Part shown: piece after piece, positions 45,315-54,564 of the stretch
How the letters are laid out: each line of letters opens with the position of its first letter
Position numbering within the stretch: position 1 is the first letter of the stretch
Origin: UBA1858 sp045106935
Lineage (GTDB): Bacteria; Pseudomonadota; Gammaproteobacteria; UBA4575
Length of the DNA stretch: 64,000 nucleotides
Assembly (NCBI GenBank): GCA_045106935.1
Contig: JBGCFN010000036.1
Coordinates: forward strand, 1-64,000
Direction of reading: 5' to 3'
Translations under genes and position numbers: made by a program
Notes under the pieces: generated by a model
The model's database searches: none
Told to the model about the DNA's origin: nothing
Seen by the model: only the letters and a program-made list of their open reading frames with translations

Positions 45315-45614
45315 CTAAGCTTCCAACCACTGTCTAAAGGCTTTCCAGCCAGAATCTAGAATCTCGATGCCATGACGATCAGCACTTGAAAAATGGCGCC
45401 GAGTAATCAAAAAACTCACATAGGGAATTTGATAAAACAGGACGGCCAGCAACATGAAAGCTGCACCAATCCAAAATGAAGCGTTTTCTAGTGTGACTGT
45501 TTGGGTATACCAAAAATATGCTGACACAACGATTAGAATGACAACTAAACTAACCGTAATGGAACGATTAGTGGCTAAAAAATAGTTTTTTACGTCTGTG
45601 GCAGTGTTGGTCAT
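45315..45614 (-). CDS. Small inner-membrane protein of unknown function
   Basis: 99 residues from ATG 45614 (a TTG at 45647 would add 11). Two transmembrane helices (VSLVVILIVVSAYFWY and FWIGAAFMLLAVLFY) and a cytoplasmic C-terminal tail RRHFSSADRHGIEIL. I do not recognise the family. Divergent from the MsrB gene, with 114 bases between. Confidence 0.7.
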   Translation of the reverse strand: MTNTATDVKNYFLATNRSITVSLVVILIVVSAYFWYTQTVTLENASFWIGAAFMLLAVLFYQIPYVSFLITRRHFSSADRHGIEILDSGWKAFRQWLEA

Positions 45615-45728
45615 AGTGTTTGCTGCAAGTGCACAAAGTTTGTTCAATATAGTATTCTAACGAACTTGTAAGATTACACTATATATCTTTGGTCTAATGT
45701 TTATTAACGTTGTTATATTTAGTGTCGT

Positions 45729-46235
45729 ATGAATTTATCTAAATCACGAAGAAATTTTTTGTTAGCTGTAGTGGGCTTTGCTGGTTTTGTATACTTACAA
45801 ATACTGTCCGGTAAGAGCAAACAATTGTATACCGCAGCAAGCGACATAAAAGTATTAGAGCTTAGTGATAAAGAATGGCAACAAAAACTATCTGAAAACG
45901 CTTATTACGTTCTAAGAAAAGGTAAAACTGAAGTTCGTCGATCAAGCCCCTTAAACAAGGAATGGAGAACTGGTGTTTACTTATGTCAAGGCTGCGATTT
46001 GGACTTATTCAATTCAGAAATGAAGTATGAGAGCCACACAGGTTGGCCTAGTTTTAATGATCATATCCATGGCCACCTAGTGACCTATACGGACTTATCA
46101 GCTATACCTCCCCAAAGAGCTTATAAATGTGCACGCTGTGGTGGACATCATGGGCATTTATTTATGGATGGGCCTTTACCTAAAGGAGAACGTTGGTGTA
46201 ACAATGGGGTTGCGTTACGCTTTGTGGCTACTTGA
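45729..46235 (+). CDS. msrB: Exported peptide-methionine (R)-S-oxide reductase MsrB
   Basis: 168 residues. Residues 6-27 look like a Tat signal: SRRNFLLAVVGFAGF, so export of a folded protein is likely. The MsrB domain follows: zinc cysteines CQGC and CARC, HTGWPSFNDHI, HHGHLFMDGPLP and the catalytic Cys in GERWCNNGVALRF. Reduces methionine-R-sulfoxide in proteins; an envelope location would protect periplasmic proteins. Cytosolic MsrB enzymes lack such an extension. Confidence 0.88.
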   Translation: MNLSKSRRNFLLAVVGFAGFVYLQILSGKSKQLYTAASDIKVLELSDKEWQQKLSENAYYVLRKGKTEVRRSSPLNKEWRTGVYLCQGCDLDLFNSEMKYESHTGWPSFNDHIHGHLVTYTDLSAIPPQRAYKCARCGGHHGHLFMDGPLPKGERWCNNGVALRFVAT

Positions 46236-46281
46236 ATATGTGAGTGAACTTCAAGAAATGGAAGTTATTGGTTTGATACTA

Positions 46282-46476
46282 TTAACTAGTGACGAACATG
46301 ACTAGTAAACCTAGACTGACCACTAGGTAAATGCTTAAGCCAAACGTTAGCTTGTTACGTTTTTGTTGATCAACTATCAATGCACCAGACTTCAGCTCTT
46401 GAGAACGCTCGAAGCCACTAAACATGACGAGTAATCCGGCAAACCAAGCAACGATGACCGCACTTGTTAACAACAT
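46282..46476 (-). CDS. Two-helix small membrane protein
   Basis: 64 residues, ATG 46476 with AGGGG seven bases upstream. Two transmembrane helices (LTSAVIVAWFAGLLVMFSGF and FGLSIYLVVSLGLLVMF) joined by a charged loop. No family recognised. The good ribosome site and helix layout support a real gene. Confidence 0.6.
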   Translation of the reverse strand: MLLTSAVIVAWFAGLLVMFSGFERSQELKSGALIVDQQKRNKLTFGLSIYLVVSLGLLVMFVTS

Positions 46477-47125
46477 AAAATCCCCTGCTTTAACTACGTT
46501 AAATTACGCATTTAGATTATCATAGCGCCCCAAAAGGCAATGTGATCGGATTAACGTTTTCTACTTAGTTTTTAGATAGATAGAAGAGTTCATAGCAACT
46601 AATTATAGGATAAAATACGCCAAAATTTTCGTATCTTATTAATAGATGGTGAGTTTTTCTTGGCAAACAATCAATGTAATATTTCAATCAAAAAATTAAT
46701 TAATTTATGAAACATATAAATATGAAAATTGATTCAATCATTCACACATACGCGAGCACAATTAAATACACTTTAAATCAGGCAAAATATTTCCGTCATA
46801 ACTCACAATAGCGGAGTTCGCATCATAAAATATTCTGTTGTCACCGATGACTGAGAGATGAGTAACTTGGTCAATGCTTAGCCTCTGATTTTCATACAGT
46901 TCTTAGCAACCACTCGTATCTGTCATTAATCAAGTTCTAGTCACGGCAATATGAGCATCATTAGATCCATTGAAACAGCCAATCTAACGACAGAATGAGG
47001 TCAATTGGCTGACTAAGTTTGCCTATAATTGCGTTAGTGATACTATCCCCCACGTTATCGATTCATCTATAAATATAGATAAAAAATAATAATAACGACA
47101 TAAATTAAACCAAAAGGAGTATGCG
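46477..47125. other. Long intergenic region upstream of sat
   Basis: 649 bases between a minus-strand small membrane gene and sat. I found no gene with a credible ribosome site and no recognised riboswitch. A TATAAT at 47024-47029 with TCAATT 17 bases upstream could be the sat promoter, about 97 bases before the start; the -35 is poor. Confidence 0.4.
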
Positions 47126-48310
47126 ATGATTAAACCGCATGGAGGTGACAAACTCACCCCACTATACGTGGAAAACGATGAGCAACGCGCAGCATTACTA
47201 ACAGAAGCAGAGACGCTACCCAAGTTACTTGTCAATTCTGCCACCGCTGCGAATGCAGTGATGCTTGGCGCCGGATATTTCACTCCATTAGCGGGATACA
47301 TGACTAAAGCAGATGCCATTTCAGTTGCCAATACTATGCATACTAGTAGCGGTCTTTTCTGGCCGACTCCTGTATTAAACTTATGTAAAGATGTATCTGA
47401 AATTAGCGGGCATAATCGAATTGCGTTACTCGATCCAAATGTCGATGGTAATCCAGTCGTTGCTATTCAAACGGTCGAAGCGATTGAAGAGCTTAGTCAA
47501 GACGAGTTAGATTTAATCACCGAAAAGGTCTACGCGACAAAAGATCCAGACCATCCAGGTGTTGCAACGTTTACTTCACTCGGTAATAAAGTAGTGTCCG
47601 GGCCTATCGAAGTACTGAACTACAGTTATTTTGAAACAGAATTTCCTGGCACATTTAGAACGGCCGTGCAGATTCGTGCTGAAATTGAAGAGCGTGGTTG
47701 GAAAAAAACTGTTGCCTTCCAGACTCGAAACCCTATGCATCGTGCTCACGAAGAATTATGCAAGATGGCTCAAGAGTCTACCAATGCTGACGGTGTTCTC
47801 ATCCATATGTTGTTAGGACAATTAAAACCTGGCGATATTCCTGCTCCAGTACGTGATGCCGCTATTCGTAAGATGGTCGAATTATATTTCCCACCTAACA
47901 CGGTCATGATCACTGGCTATGGATTCGACATGCTTTACGCCGGCCCTAGAGAGGGAGTTCTGCATGCAGTATTCAGACAAAATTGTGGCTGCACTCATTT
48001 CATTATTGGTCGCGATCATGCCGGCGTGGGTGATTACTATGGTGCGTTTGATGCACAAACAATTTTTGATGATCAAGTACCTGAAGGCGCTTTAGAGATT
48101 GAAATATTCAATGCTGATCATACTGCTTATTCTAAGAAATTAGATAAAGTTGTCATGATGCGAGATGCCCCTGATCACAGCAAAGAAGATTTTGTATTGC
48201 TTTCTGGTACCAAGGTGCGTGAAATGTTAGCTGCAGGTGAAGATCTTCCAAAGGAGTTTGCAAGACCCGAGGTGGCTAAGATATTAATGGAGCATTATCA
48301 AAATAGTTAA
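47126..48310 (+). CDS. sat: Sulfate adenylyltransferase (ATP sulfurylase)
   Basis: 394 residues, single-subunit Sat of the archaeal/bacterial/dissimilatory type. Motifs QTRNPMHRAHEEL (QXRN and HXXH), GRDHAGVGDYYG and the LLSGTKVREMLAAGE tail. In sulfur oxidisers it makes ATP and sulfate from APS and pyrophosphate; in assimilation it works the other way. No aprAB, cysND or APS reductase is in the window, so the direction is undetermined. Strong AAGGAG site; terminator after it. Confidence 0.95.
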   Translation: MIKPHGGDKLTPLYVENDEQRAALLTEAETLPKLLVNSATAANAVMLGAGYFTPLAGYMTKADAISVANTMHTSSGLFWPTPVLNLCKDVSEISGHNRIALLDPNVDGNPVVAIQTVEAIEELSQDELDLITEKVYATKDPDHPGVATFTSLGNKVVSGPIEVLNYSYFETEFPGTFRTAVQIRAEIEERGWKKTVAFQTRNPMHRAHEELCKMAQESTNADGVLIHMLLGQLKPGDIPAPVRDAAIRKMVELYFPPNTVMITGYGFDMLYAGPREGVLHAVFRQNCGCTHFIIGRDHAGVGDYYGAFDAQTIFDDQVPEGALEIEIFNADHTAYSKKLDKVVMMRDAPDHSKEDFVLLSGTKVREMLAAGEDLPKEFARPEVAKILMEHYQNS

Positions 48311-48318
48311 CCCATAAA

Positions 48319-48349
48319 AAAAGGCGCATCTGAAAAAGATGCGCCTTTT
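48319..48349. terminator. Bidirectional terminator between sat and the anti-sigma gene
   Basis: 13-base-pair stem AAAAGGCGCATCT / AGATGCGCCTTTT with a GAAAA loop, flanked by A and T runs, between two convergent genes. Confidence 0.92.
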
Positions 48350-48365
48350 AATTTTTACTGCCTTT

Positions 48366-49073
48366 TTAAATAAAGGTCATCAAAGAAGAATTTAACTTTG
48401 CTTCAAATATCTTTAAGGATTCTTCATCTTCAGATAATAGCGCTAATGTCCCCTTATTAGTGCCCAATAAAACACCTTTGAAAAAATGATCGCTAAAGTG
48501 AATATTCTTTTCACCATCTAAAGCTTCAGGGAAAACTATCAAGGTAACTGGTGCATTCTCACCTGCAAAAACAATATGCACACCGACTTTATCTTGAATC
48601 ACACAATTTCCTGCATGCGTCGCATAACCGATATTTTCATCTGCTCGCACACCATGAGGTTTCAGCAACTGATTTAAGCTTTCTAAAGTGACATGGCCTT
48701 TGTCCTCCAACACCCACAACTCTTCATGTGCATGCTCCAAAATTACATCGGCAATAGCTGGAGATGTATTAAATGTGGATACAATCGACACTGCAAACAC
48801 CAACATGACACTGGCTGCAATTGCACTCCAACGATATTTTTGGACGCCAGTTTTTTTCTTATGCAGATTATGCTCAACCAAAATGCGAGACGCTAAGCCT
48901 TCTGGCACATCTACGTCGACAGCTTTCTTAAGTACTGAATTAAACTTAAGCTGTTTCTCATAAAAAGATTTACACGTTGAGCAATTTGAAAGGTGCTGAA
49001 CAAACGCCGCATCCTTGTCTTTAATGTCAGTTGTTATTTTGCGTCTTGCCGCTAAACAGTTCATATCATCCAT
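48366..49073 (-). CDS. Anti-sigma factor, DUF3379 type
   Basis: 235 residues: zinc-finger-like N-terminus (HLSNCSTCKSFYEKQ, HX3CX2C), one transmembrane helix (about 82-100, AIAASVMLVFAVSIVSTF), then a periplasmic domain. DUF3379 proteins are the usual membrane anti-sigma partners of the adjacent ECF factor. It starts two bases after the sigma gene stop, confirming co-expression. The periplasmic sensor signal is unknown. Confidence 0.9.
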   Translation of the reverse strand: MDDMNCLAARRKITTDIKDKDAAFVQHLSNCSTCKSFYEKQLKFNSVLKKAVDVDVPEGLASRILVEHNLHKKKTGVQKYRWSAIAASVMLVFAVSIVSTFNTSPAIADVILEHAHEELWVLEDKGHVTLESLNQLLKPHGVRADENIGYATHAGNCVIQDKVGVHIVFAGENAPVTLIVFPEALDGEKNIHFSDHFFKGVLLGTNKGTLALLSEDEESLKIFEAKLNSSLMTFI

Positions 49074-49075
49074 AA

Positions 49076-49633
49076 CTAAATTGAGACCTCTTGAGTCTCG
49101 TCCTCTTCCAATAACTTTCTTAATTTCTGTCTGGCTCTAAAGACTCGCGTCATGACGGCACCAGGTTTAGCATCAATTATCGTGGCAATTTCATTACAAG
49201 AATAGCCCCCAATAACTTGTAGCACCAATGGTTCAGCATAAGAGGCTGGTAACTGGCGTAAGGCTGCACGAACAGCCATGTTATCTACATTGGCAAAATC
49301 ATCTTCGACTGTCGCAAATACTTCGACCATTTCATCATCAAGCGTCGTTAATTCTGCTTGAGCACTTTTTTTCTCAAAACGGCGAGCATTTTCACGCCGC
49401 AGTATCGTGAATAGCCAACTTTTTGCCGCTTTTGCATCGTTGAGAGAATCAATCGCTCGCCAAGCACGTAAAAATGTCTCTTGTACGAGGTCTTCAGCAA
49501 TCGCCGCATCCTTACTCAACCAATATCCATAACGATAAAGATCTTTCGAATAGGCATGCACCATGGATTCAAATCCCTGCTCTTTTGTATTCATGTCTAC
49601 TAGACCCAACTTTTCTGTACTTTCTTTCACCAT
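49076..49633 (-). CDS. ECF-family RNA polymerase sigma factor
   Basis: 185 residues. Region 2 at about 25-90 (YGYWLSKDAAIAEDLVQETFLRAWRAI), region 4 at about 125-175 (LRQLPASYAEPLVLQVIGGYSCNEIATII). Directs RNA polymerase to envelope or oxidative-stress promoters under control of the DUF3379 anti-sigma factor downstream. An ATG 13 codons in (49594) is a second possible start. Target promoters not identified. Confidence 0.93.
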   Translation of the reverse strand: MVKESTEKLGLVDMNTKEQGFESMVHAYSKDLYRYGYWLSKDAAIAEDLVQETFLRAWRAIDSLNDAKAAKSWLFTILRRENARRFEKKSAQAELTTLDDEMVEVFATVEDDFANVDNMAVRAALRQLPASYAEPLVLQVIGGYSCNEIATIIDAKPGAVMTRVFRARQKLRKLLEEDETQEVSI

Positions 49634-49849
49634 TTAAGCGATTTTATCGGTTAATTTCACATAAAATGACATAGTTAGCTTCCATTTGTAATAATTTTTA
49701 CAGAATAAAGTCAATCGTACAGTGTTTATCTAGTACATCCAGACATTCTTGCTAGGTCCAGTTTCTTATACGTAGTAGAATTGCACAAGATAAAGTATGT
49801 GCTTAATATAGGCATAAATAATAACAGTATTTTAATTGAGGTATTTTTC

Positions 49850-50026
49850 ATGGTTTGCAATGTCGGTGATACAGAGAGAATGGCTAGAATTTTAGTTGGA
49901 CTACTGATAATTGGGATAGGATTTGCACTCTCATCTTGGTGGGGAGTGATAGGAATCATACCCGTATTTACAGGAATAACAGCTTGGTGTCCGGCCTATC
50001 TACCATTTAATATTTCTACCAAATAA
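49850..50026 (+). CDS. DUF2892 (YgaP-like) small membrane protein
   Basis: 58 residues from ATG 49850, preceded by GAGG at good spacing; a longer frame from 49781 lacks a ribosome site. Two hydrophobic helices with the family starts NVGDTERMARILVG and GIIPVFTGITAWCPAY. DUF2892 proteins resemble the membrane anchor of YgaP rhodanese. Function unknown. Confidence 0.85.
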   Translation: MVCNVGDTERMARILVGLLIIGIGFALSSWWGVIGIIPVFTGITAWCPAYLPFNISTK

Positions 50027-50143
50027 TTGGATAGTTAAACTACCAGCAGGTTTGATAAAACATATTCAAAACAAATAAATACACACCGCCCTGGTTAATC
50101 TTTAGGGCAATACATTGGAAGTAATAAAGCTTGGAGATTAGAC

Positions 50144-50458
50144 ATGTTTGGATTAGGTAAAAAGAAAGACTTCACTGCAACAATTGTTAACAGTGGACAA
50201 ACTTTTGAAGTAAAGGGTGGCATTAATTTGTTGCAAGCTGCATTAAATGCTGGAATTGAATGGCCACATGATTGCCGTGTTGGCAGCTGTGGTTCATGCA
50301 GAGCAACGATCAAGAGCGGCAAAGTCAAAGCATTGAACGACTTTTCATATGTTCTTGATGGTGAGCAATTAAAAAGTGGAATGGTATTAGCTTGCCAATC
50401 CAGATTGCAAAGCGATATAGAAGTTGAAGTTGATTTCGAGCAAGGCTCAATAAACTAG
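50144..50458 (+). CDS. Plant-type [2Fe-2S] ferredoxin
   Basis: 104 residues. The cluster ligands are in CRVGSCGSC (three Cys) and VLACQSRL (fourth Cys). A single-domain electron carrier; partner oxidoreductase is not adjacent. Followed by a 12-base-pair hairpin. Confidence 0.93.
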   Translation: MFGLGKKKDFTATIVNSGQTFEVKGGINLLQAALNAGIEWPHDCRVGSCGSCRATIKSGKVKALNDFSYVLDGEQLKSGMVLACQSRLQSDIEVEVDFEQGSIN

Positions 50459-50470
50459 CACTAGATCATA

Positions 50471-50499
50471 CAAGCACGAGTTTTTATAACTCGTGCTTG
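50471..50499. terminator. Hairpin after the ferredoxin gene
   Basis: Stem CAAGCACGAGTT / AACTCGTGCTTG, 12 base pairs with a 5-base loop, between convergent genes. T-tract weak. Confidence 0.6.
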
Positions 50500-50516
50500 T
50501 AAATCATGTTACACCC

Positions 50517-51305
50517 TTAACTATTTCTGTTTTTATTAATAAGTTTCGCTACGTGATAGTTAAGCAAGGTTTTATCGTTATCTGATAATACACTTCTTCG
50601 CTCTTCTAACACTTTCTTCATTTCACGTGGATTAATTACTTGGACAACAACGTGTTCGCTTGGCGATCTTACAAACCATTCAGGAAACACCACTAAGCAT
50701 TCAACATCAATCGGCTTACCTAAGCTTGCATAGAGCTTATTCTCAACCCATTGTTTTACATTTTTTAATGGTTCGATAGGATTTGCGTCTGGCCTATAAC
50801 CATTAAGCAAAATTTGCTCATCGTCATAATTAATAATAGCCTCATCATTTGATGGTGTTCGCCAGTCGCATAAATTTACCAGTACAACACCTGATTGATT
50901 AGCAATCAGGTAATCAATCTTCTGTTTACCCATCACAACATTCTTATATACGGTACTGCCGGTTTCTTCACTATGACTTTTGATTGCCTCATTTAATAAT
51001 GGCTCACCTTTTTTACCTAAGCGCAAAAATCGAAAATGATCTTTATAATCTGCAAGCTGATAAGCAACAAAAACTATTGATGCTATAAACAAACCAAATA
51101 CAACAATCGGCATGGGCGGAACATTCATATACCAACGATAAATTTCCACCAACAGAAATGCGAATAAAAATCCGGTTATCAAAAAATACGGACGTATTCT
51201 CTGATCCAATTTCTCACGCACAATATTATCTTGATGATTCACTTGAGTTCTCTCAAGCACATCATCATATTCAGCTGTATTTTCCGACTGCATATTACTC
51301 ACCAT
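50517..51305 (-). CDS. NERD-like (nuclease-related) membrane protein
   Basis: 262 residues. Two transmembrane helices (about 38-90), then a NERD/restriction-endonuclease-like region with KKGEPLLNEAI, KIDYLIANQSGVVLVNL (DY plus the conserved strand) and LVVFPEWF. NERD proteins have a PD-(D/E)XK-like fold but many lack proven nuclease activity. No partners adjacent. Confidence 0.7.
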   Translation of the reverse strand: MVSNMQSENTAEYDDVLERTQVNHQDNIVREKLDQRIRPYFLITGFLFAFLLVEIYRWYMNVPPMPIVVFGLFIASIVFVAYQLADYKDHFRFLRLGKKGEPLLNEAIKSHSEETGSTVYKNVVMGKQKIDYLIANQSGVVLVNLCDWRTPSNDEAIINYDDEQILLNGYRPDANPIEPLKNVKQWVENKLYASLGKPIDVECLVVFPEWFVRSPSEHVVVQVINPREMKKVLEERRSVLSDNDKTLLNYHVAKLINKNRNS

Positions 51306-51645
51306 GTTATATATTTAATTATTTTATAATTTTTATCATCATTTCTTAGCAAAATGATGTACGACTCCATTGGCAAACAACATATCAAGCAAGATATCAG
51401 CACTACTATGGAATCGGATGAGCGTATTTAGCTATAGGCTAAATGGGACGATGCGTAATTGAATAAAACAATGATGTATTTCATGTGCATCAAAATACTA
51501 AATGGAACAAAATTACAGACGAAATCATGATACCTCAAACAATCAAATAGTTACTTTTATTGTATTTACTCAGACAATCCAAACAAGTGATTGATAGATT
51601 CAACCACTTAAACAAACGCTACAATTCATCCGATCAAACAACTCG
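51306..51645. other. Intergenic region
   Basis: 340 bases between the NERD-like gene and the MerR-type gene, both on the minus strand. AT-rich; no gene, hairpin or repeat that I can support. Confidence 0.5.
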
Positions 51646-52641
51646 TTAAATTTGTATATTTTCATACTTAATCACATGCGCTAATGCATCTTCAAGAATC
51701 GCACGTGATTGCGCAGAGGTTGCATGTAAAAAAGCATGCAATTCAGCATCCTGGTCATTCTTGTTTTCACATTCAGCACTATAAATCTCAAACGCAACCA
51801 AACTTTTAATTAAGTCTGATAAATGTTTAGGGCACTCGCATTGAATTGAAGACGATATTCTCGCCAAACTACCTAACTGCTTAGAGCTATACCGCCGCGT
51901 CGGCAGTGAATCTTCCAGATATACAGTTGAACTGTCTGTGGCAAGTAAATTTTTAGAATCACCACCCGAGCGGTCCATGCATAAGCGAGCCAATTCATAA
52001 ACATCAATTGATGACCTAATGGCACTGACTTGAGGGCTTTGTAATTGATTAATTTCGACTTGAGAACCAAATCCGTATAGAACAATGACATGCCAAACAC
52101 CCATATCTTTTAAGAGTTTTGATACATATTTTCTGGTTGCCTCATTAATAGTCGGCCGCTCGATGATGGCCACATGAACTAATGATGCTGGTTCCTGCTG
52201 CTTCCAGCTTTCAATTGACTCAGCATGCCCAAGCAAATCTATTCCATCAAAATCGGACATTCCATCCATGACTCTCAGAGGAAAGTCTTCACCCAGCAAT
52301 AGCACACGGCATAATTGATTATTTGACATCTGTCCTTCGTGAGCATTCATTTGATTGGAGCGTTGCTCACTAAGCTGCACACTATTTTCCCATTTACCTT
52401 TGAGCTCATGTACAGAGAGCCGTGCAATTGTGCCAATGGAATTACCGGCGTCAGATAAATTCTTCAACAAAAATAACTTTGCTAGATCGTCACTACTATA
52501 TACACGATCTCCAGATTCTGAACGACTCGGAACCACCGCTTGGTAACGTCTTTCCCAAGCACGAAGTGTCTCAGTCCCTATTCCGGTTATTTTTGATACC
52601 GCACCGATTTTATATTCGTCCTTACGTATTTGTGCTTCCAT
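51646..52641 (-). CDS. MerR-type transcriptional regulator with degenerate sensor domain
   Basis: 331 residues from ATG 52641, which has GAGGA at good spacing; the ATG at 52659 lacks one. MerR winged-helix at about 8-80 (YKIGAVSKITGIGTETLRAWERRY, DDLAKLFLLKNLSDAG). The C-terminal two thirds look like the Rossmann part of CarH/LitR-type sensors, but the B12-binding DXHXXG motif is not visible, so cobalamin sensing is doubtful. Divergent from urtA; two TGTACA hexamers in the gap (52739-52744, 52804-52809) might be its operators. Confidence 0.82.
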   Translation of the reverse strand: MEAQIRKDEYKIGAVSKITGIGTETLRAWERRYQAVVPSRSESGDRVYSSDDLAKLFLLKNLSDAGNSIGTIARLSVHELKGKWENSVQLSEQRSNQMNAHEGQMSNNQLCRVLLLGEDFPLRVMDGMSDFDGIDLLGHAESIESWKQQEPASLVHVAIIERPTINEATRKYVSKLLKDMGVWHVIVLYGFGSQVEINQLQSPQVSAIRSSIDVYELARLCMDRSGGDSKNLLATDSSTVYLEDSLPTRRYSSKQLGSLARISSSIQCECPKHLSDLIKSLVAFEIYSAECENKNDQDAELHAFLHATSAQSRAILEDALAHVIKYENIQI

Positions 52642-52659
52642 CTGTCCATCCTCGTACAT

Positions 52660-53204
52660 TTAAGTTACATATACATTAACGTTAAATCGAACAAATAACA
52701 AGCATATACATCTATTGTTTATATAGAATTCAGTGTTCTGTACATTCTATTTTTATAAAAATTTATAATATCAGTAAGTTATATATCAAGTGATCGTGAT
52801 ATTTGTACAGATATTGCCGATTTGAAACATTGCCGATAGCGATTGAGGTTAGCCATTAAGGTTATTTCTTAAAACGAGCCATATTTGACAGATCGTCATA
52901 GCACGCACCAAATTTGAACTTTCACTTTCATTATCGCACCACGATAGCGCGTAAAGATGCTTCTATTTTGGGCCCATTTATCCATGCACTCATTCCTCCA
53001 CAGATTGTAAGAAATTAATTTTCTCTTTTAATTTAATGATTTAAATACACAACCCAAAATTTTTTTCATCTTAAAAATTTTGTGGCACAAAACATGAAGA
53101 GACCTAAGCAAGGGCATTACGCACAATCACAATGCAGTTACCTAAGCTGAACTTGATGCAAGCCCTCTTTTTGAACACCCAAATTTTAATCACTGGAGAA
53201 AAAA
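52660..53204. other. Divergent control region between the MerR-type gene and urtA
   Basis: 545 bases without a gene. It holds two TGTACA hexamers 65 bases apart, a short inverted repeat TATCG-N5-CGATA near 52934, and an imperfect sigma-54-like element TGGCAC-N5-ATGAA at 53083-53098 with a good -24 but a GA in place of the -12 GC. The long AT-rich leader suits a nitrogen-regulated urea operon, but no single site is convincing. Confidence 0.45.
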
Positions 53205-54482
53205 ATGAAAAAGTTGAGTTTGTGGTCAGTGTTATGTGTTGAGATGATTACATGGTCATCAAGCGCATTCTCAGACACTATTAAAGTAGGCGTACTTCAC
53301 TCGCTATCAGGCACGATGGCAATTAGTGAAACCACACTAAAAGATACGGTGCTGATGATGGTTGAAGAGCAAAACAAAGCCGGCGGACTATTAGGCAAGC
53401 AATTAGAAGCAGTCGTGGTTGATCCAGCTTCAGACTGGCCATTGTTTGCGGAGAAAATGCGTGAATTAGTCGAAGTTCATAAAGTAGATGTGATCTTTGG
53501 CTGTTGGACTTCAGTATCAAGAAAATCAGTACTTCCTGTTGTTGAAGAACTTAATGGGTTACTTTTCTACCCTGTTCAATATGAAGGTGAAGAATCCTCT
53601 AAAAATGTTTTCTACACAGGTGCTTCGCCAAACCAACAAGCAATACCTGCAGTAGACTATTTGATGGATGGCGGTGTAGAGCGCTGGGTATTAGCAGGAA
53701 CTGACTATGTATACCCTCGTACAACCAATAAAATTCTCGAATCATATTTAAAGCTTAAAGGTGTCGATGAAAAAGATATCATGATCAATTACACACCGTT
53801 TGGTCACTCTGACTGGCAAACAATTGTCTCTGATATTAAGGCGTTTGGCTCAGCAGGGAAAAAGACAGCCGTCGTCTCAACAATCAATGGTGATGCTAAT
53901 GTTCCTTTCTACAAAGAATTAGGCAACCAAGGATTATCTGCTGAAGACATTCCTGTCGTGGCATTCTCAGTGGGTGAAGAAGAACTTTCAGGCATTGATA
54001 CTGCACCACTAGTGGGTCATCTTGCCGCTTGGAATTATTTCCAAAGCGCAGAGAGTGAAGAAAATGATAACTTCATCGAAGCATGGCAAGCATTCATTGG
54101 TAACGAAGATCGCGTGACTAACGACCCAATGGAAGCAACTTACATTGGTTTCAAGATGTGGGCTGAAGCAGTCTCTAAAGCAGGCACAACTGAAGTCGAT
54201 AAAGTACGCCCAGCAATGTACGGACTAGAAGTGCCCAACTTAACTGGCGGCACTGCAGTCATGAATACTAATCATCACTTATCTAAGCCAGTACTCATTG
54301 GTGAAATCCAAGATGATGGGCAATTTGAGATCGTGTGGTCTACAGACAGTGAAGTGAAAGGTGATGCATGGACTGATTACTTACCTGAAAGTGCAGTGAT
54401 TGTCTCTGACTGGGCAGACCCAGCAATCAATTGTGGTAATTTCAATACTGAGACTAAGAAGTGCTCAGGACAGAATTACTAA
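53205..54482 (+). CDS. urtA: Urea ABC transporter substrate-binding protein UrtA
   Basis: 425 residues. Signal peptide (about 1-23, cleaved near AFSDT), then a type I periplasmic binding fold with family signatures IKVGVLHSLSGTMAISE, DVIFGCWTSVSRKSVLPV and LLFYPVQYEGEESS. Binds urea with high affinity in relatives. First gene of urtABCDE. GGAG ribosome site. A terminator-like hairpin follows directly. Confidence 0.96.
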   Translation: MKKLSLWSVLCVEMITWSSSAFSDTIKVGVLHSLSGTMAISETTLKDTVLMMVEEQNKAGGLLGKQLEAVVVDPASDWPLFAEKMRELVEVHKVDVIFGCWTSVSRKSVLPVVEELNGLLFYPVQYEGEESSKNVFYTGASPNQQAIPAVDYLMDGGVERWVLAGTDYVYPRTTNKILESYLKLKGVDEKDIMINYTPFGHSDWQTIVSDIKAFGSAGKKTAVVSTINGDANVPFYKELGNQGLSAEDIPVVAFSVGEEELSGIDTAPLVGHLAAWNYFQSAESEENDNFIEAWQAFIGNEDRVTNDPMEATYIGFKMWAEAVSKAGTTEVDKVRPAMYGLEVPNLTGGTAVMNTNHHLSKPVLIGEIQDDGQFEIVWSTDSEVKGDAWTDYLPESAVIVSDWADPAINCGNFNTETKKCSGQNY

Positions 54483-54522
54483 GTTATAGATAATCAAAAT
54501 AATACGTAACCTAGTTACTAAT

Positions 54523-54550
54523 AGGGCGTTCAATAACTGGACGCCCTTTT
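54523..54550 (+). terminator. Attenuating terminator between urtA and urtB
   Basis: 7-base-pair stem AGGGCGT / ACGCCCT with an 11-base loop and a TTTT(T) tail. Located 40 bases after urtA and 15 before urtB, it probably lets most transcripts end after urtA so the binding protein exceeds the permease. Confidence 0.75.
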
Positions 54551-54564
54551 TAATAATAAAGATA

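Noticed and set aside
46707..46811. 34-codon ORF in the gap upstream of sat
   Set aside because: No ribosome site, no recognisable features and AT-rich composition typical of non-coding DNA.
46851..46856. CTGAGA suggesting a TPP riboswitch
   Set aside because: The rest of the THI-box (paired helices and the conserved downstream segment) is not present, and the gene downstream is sat.
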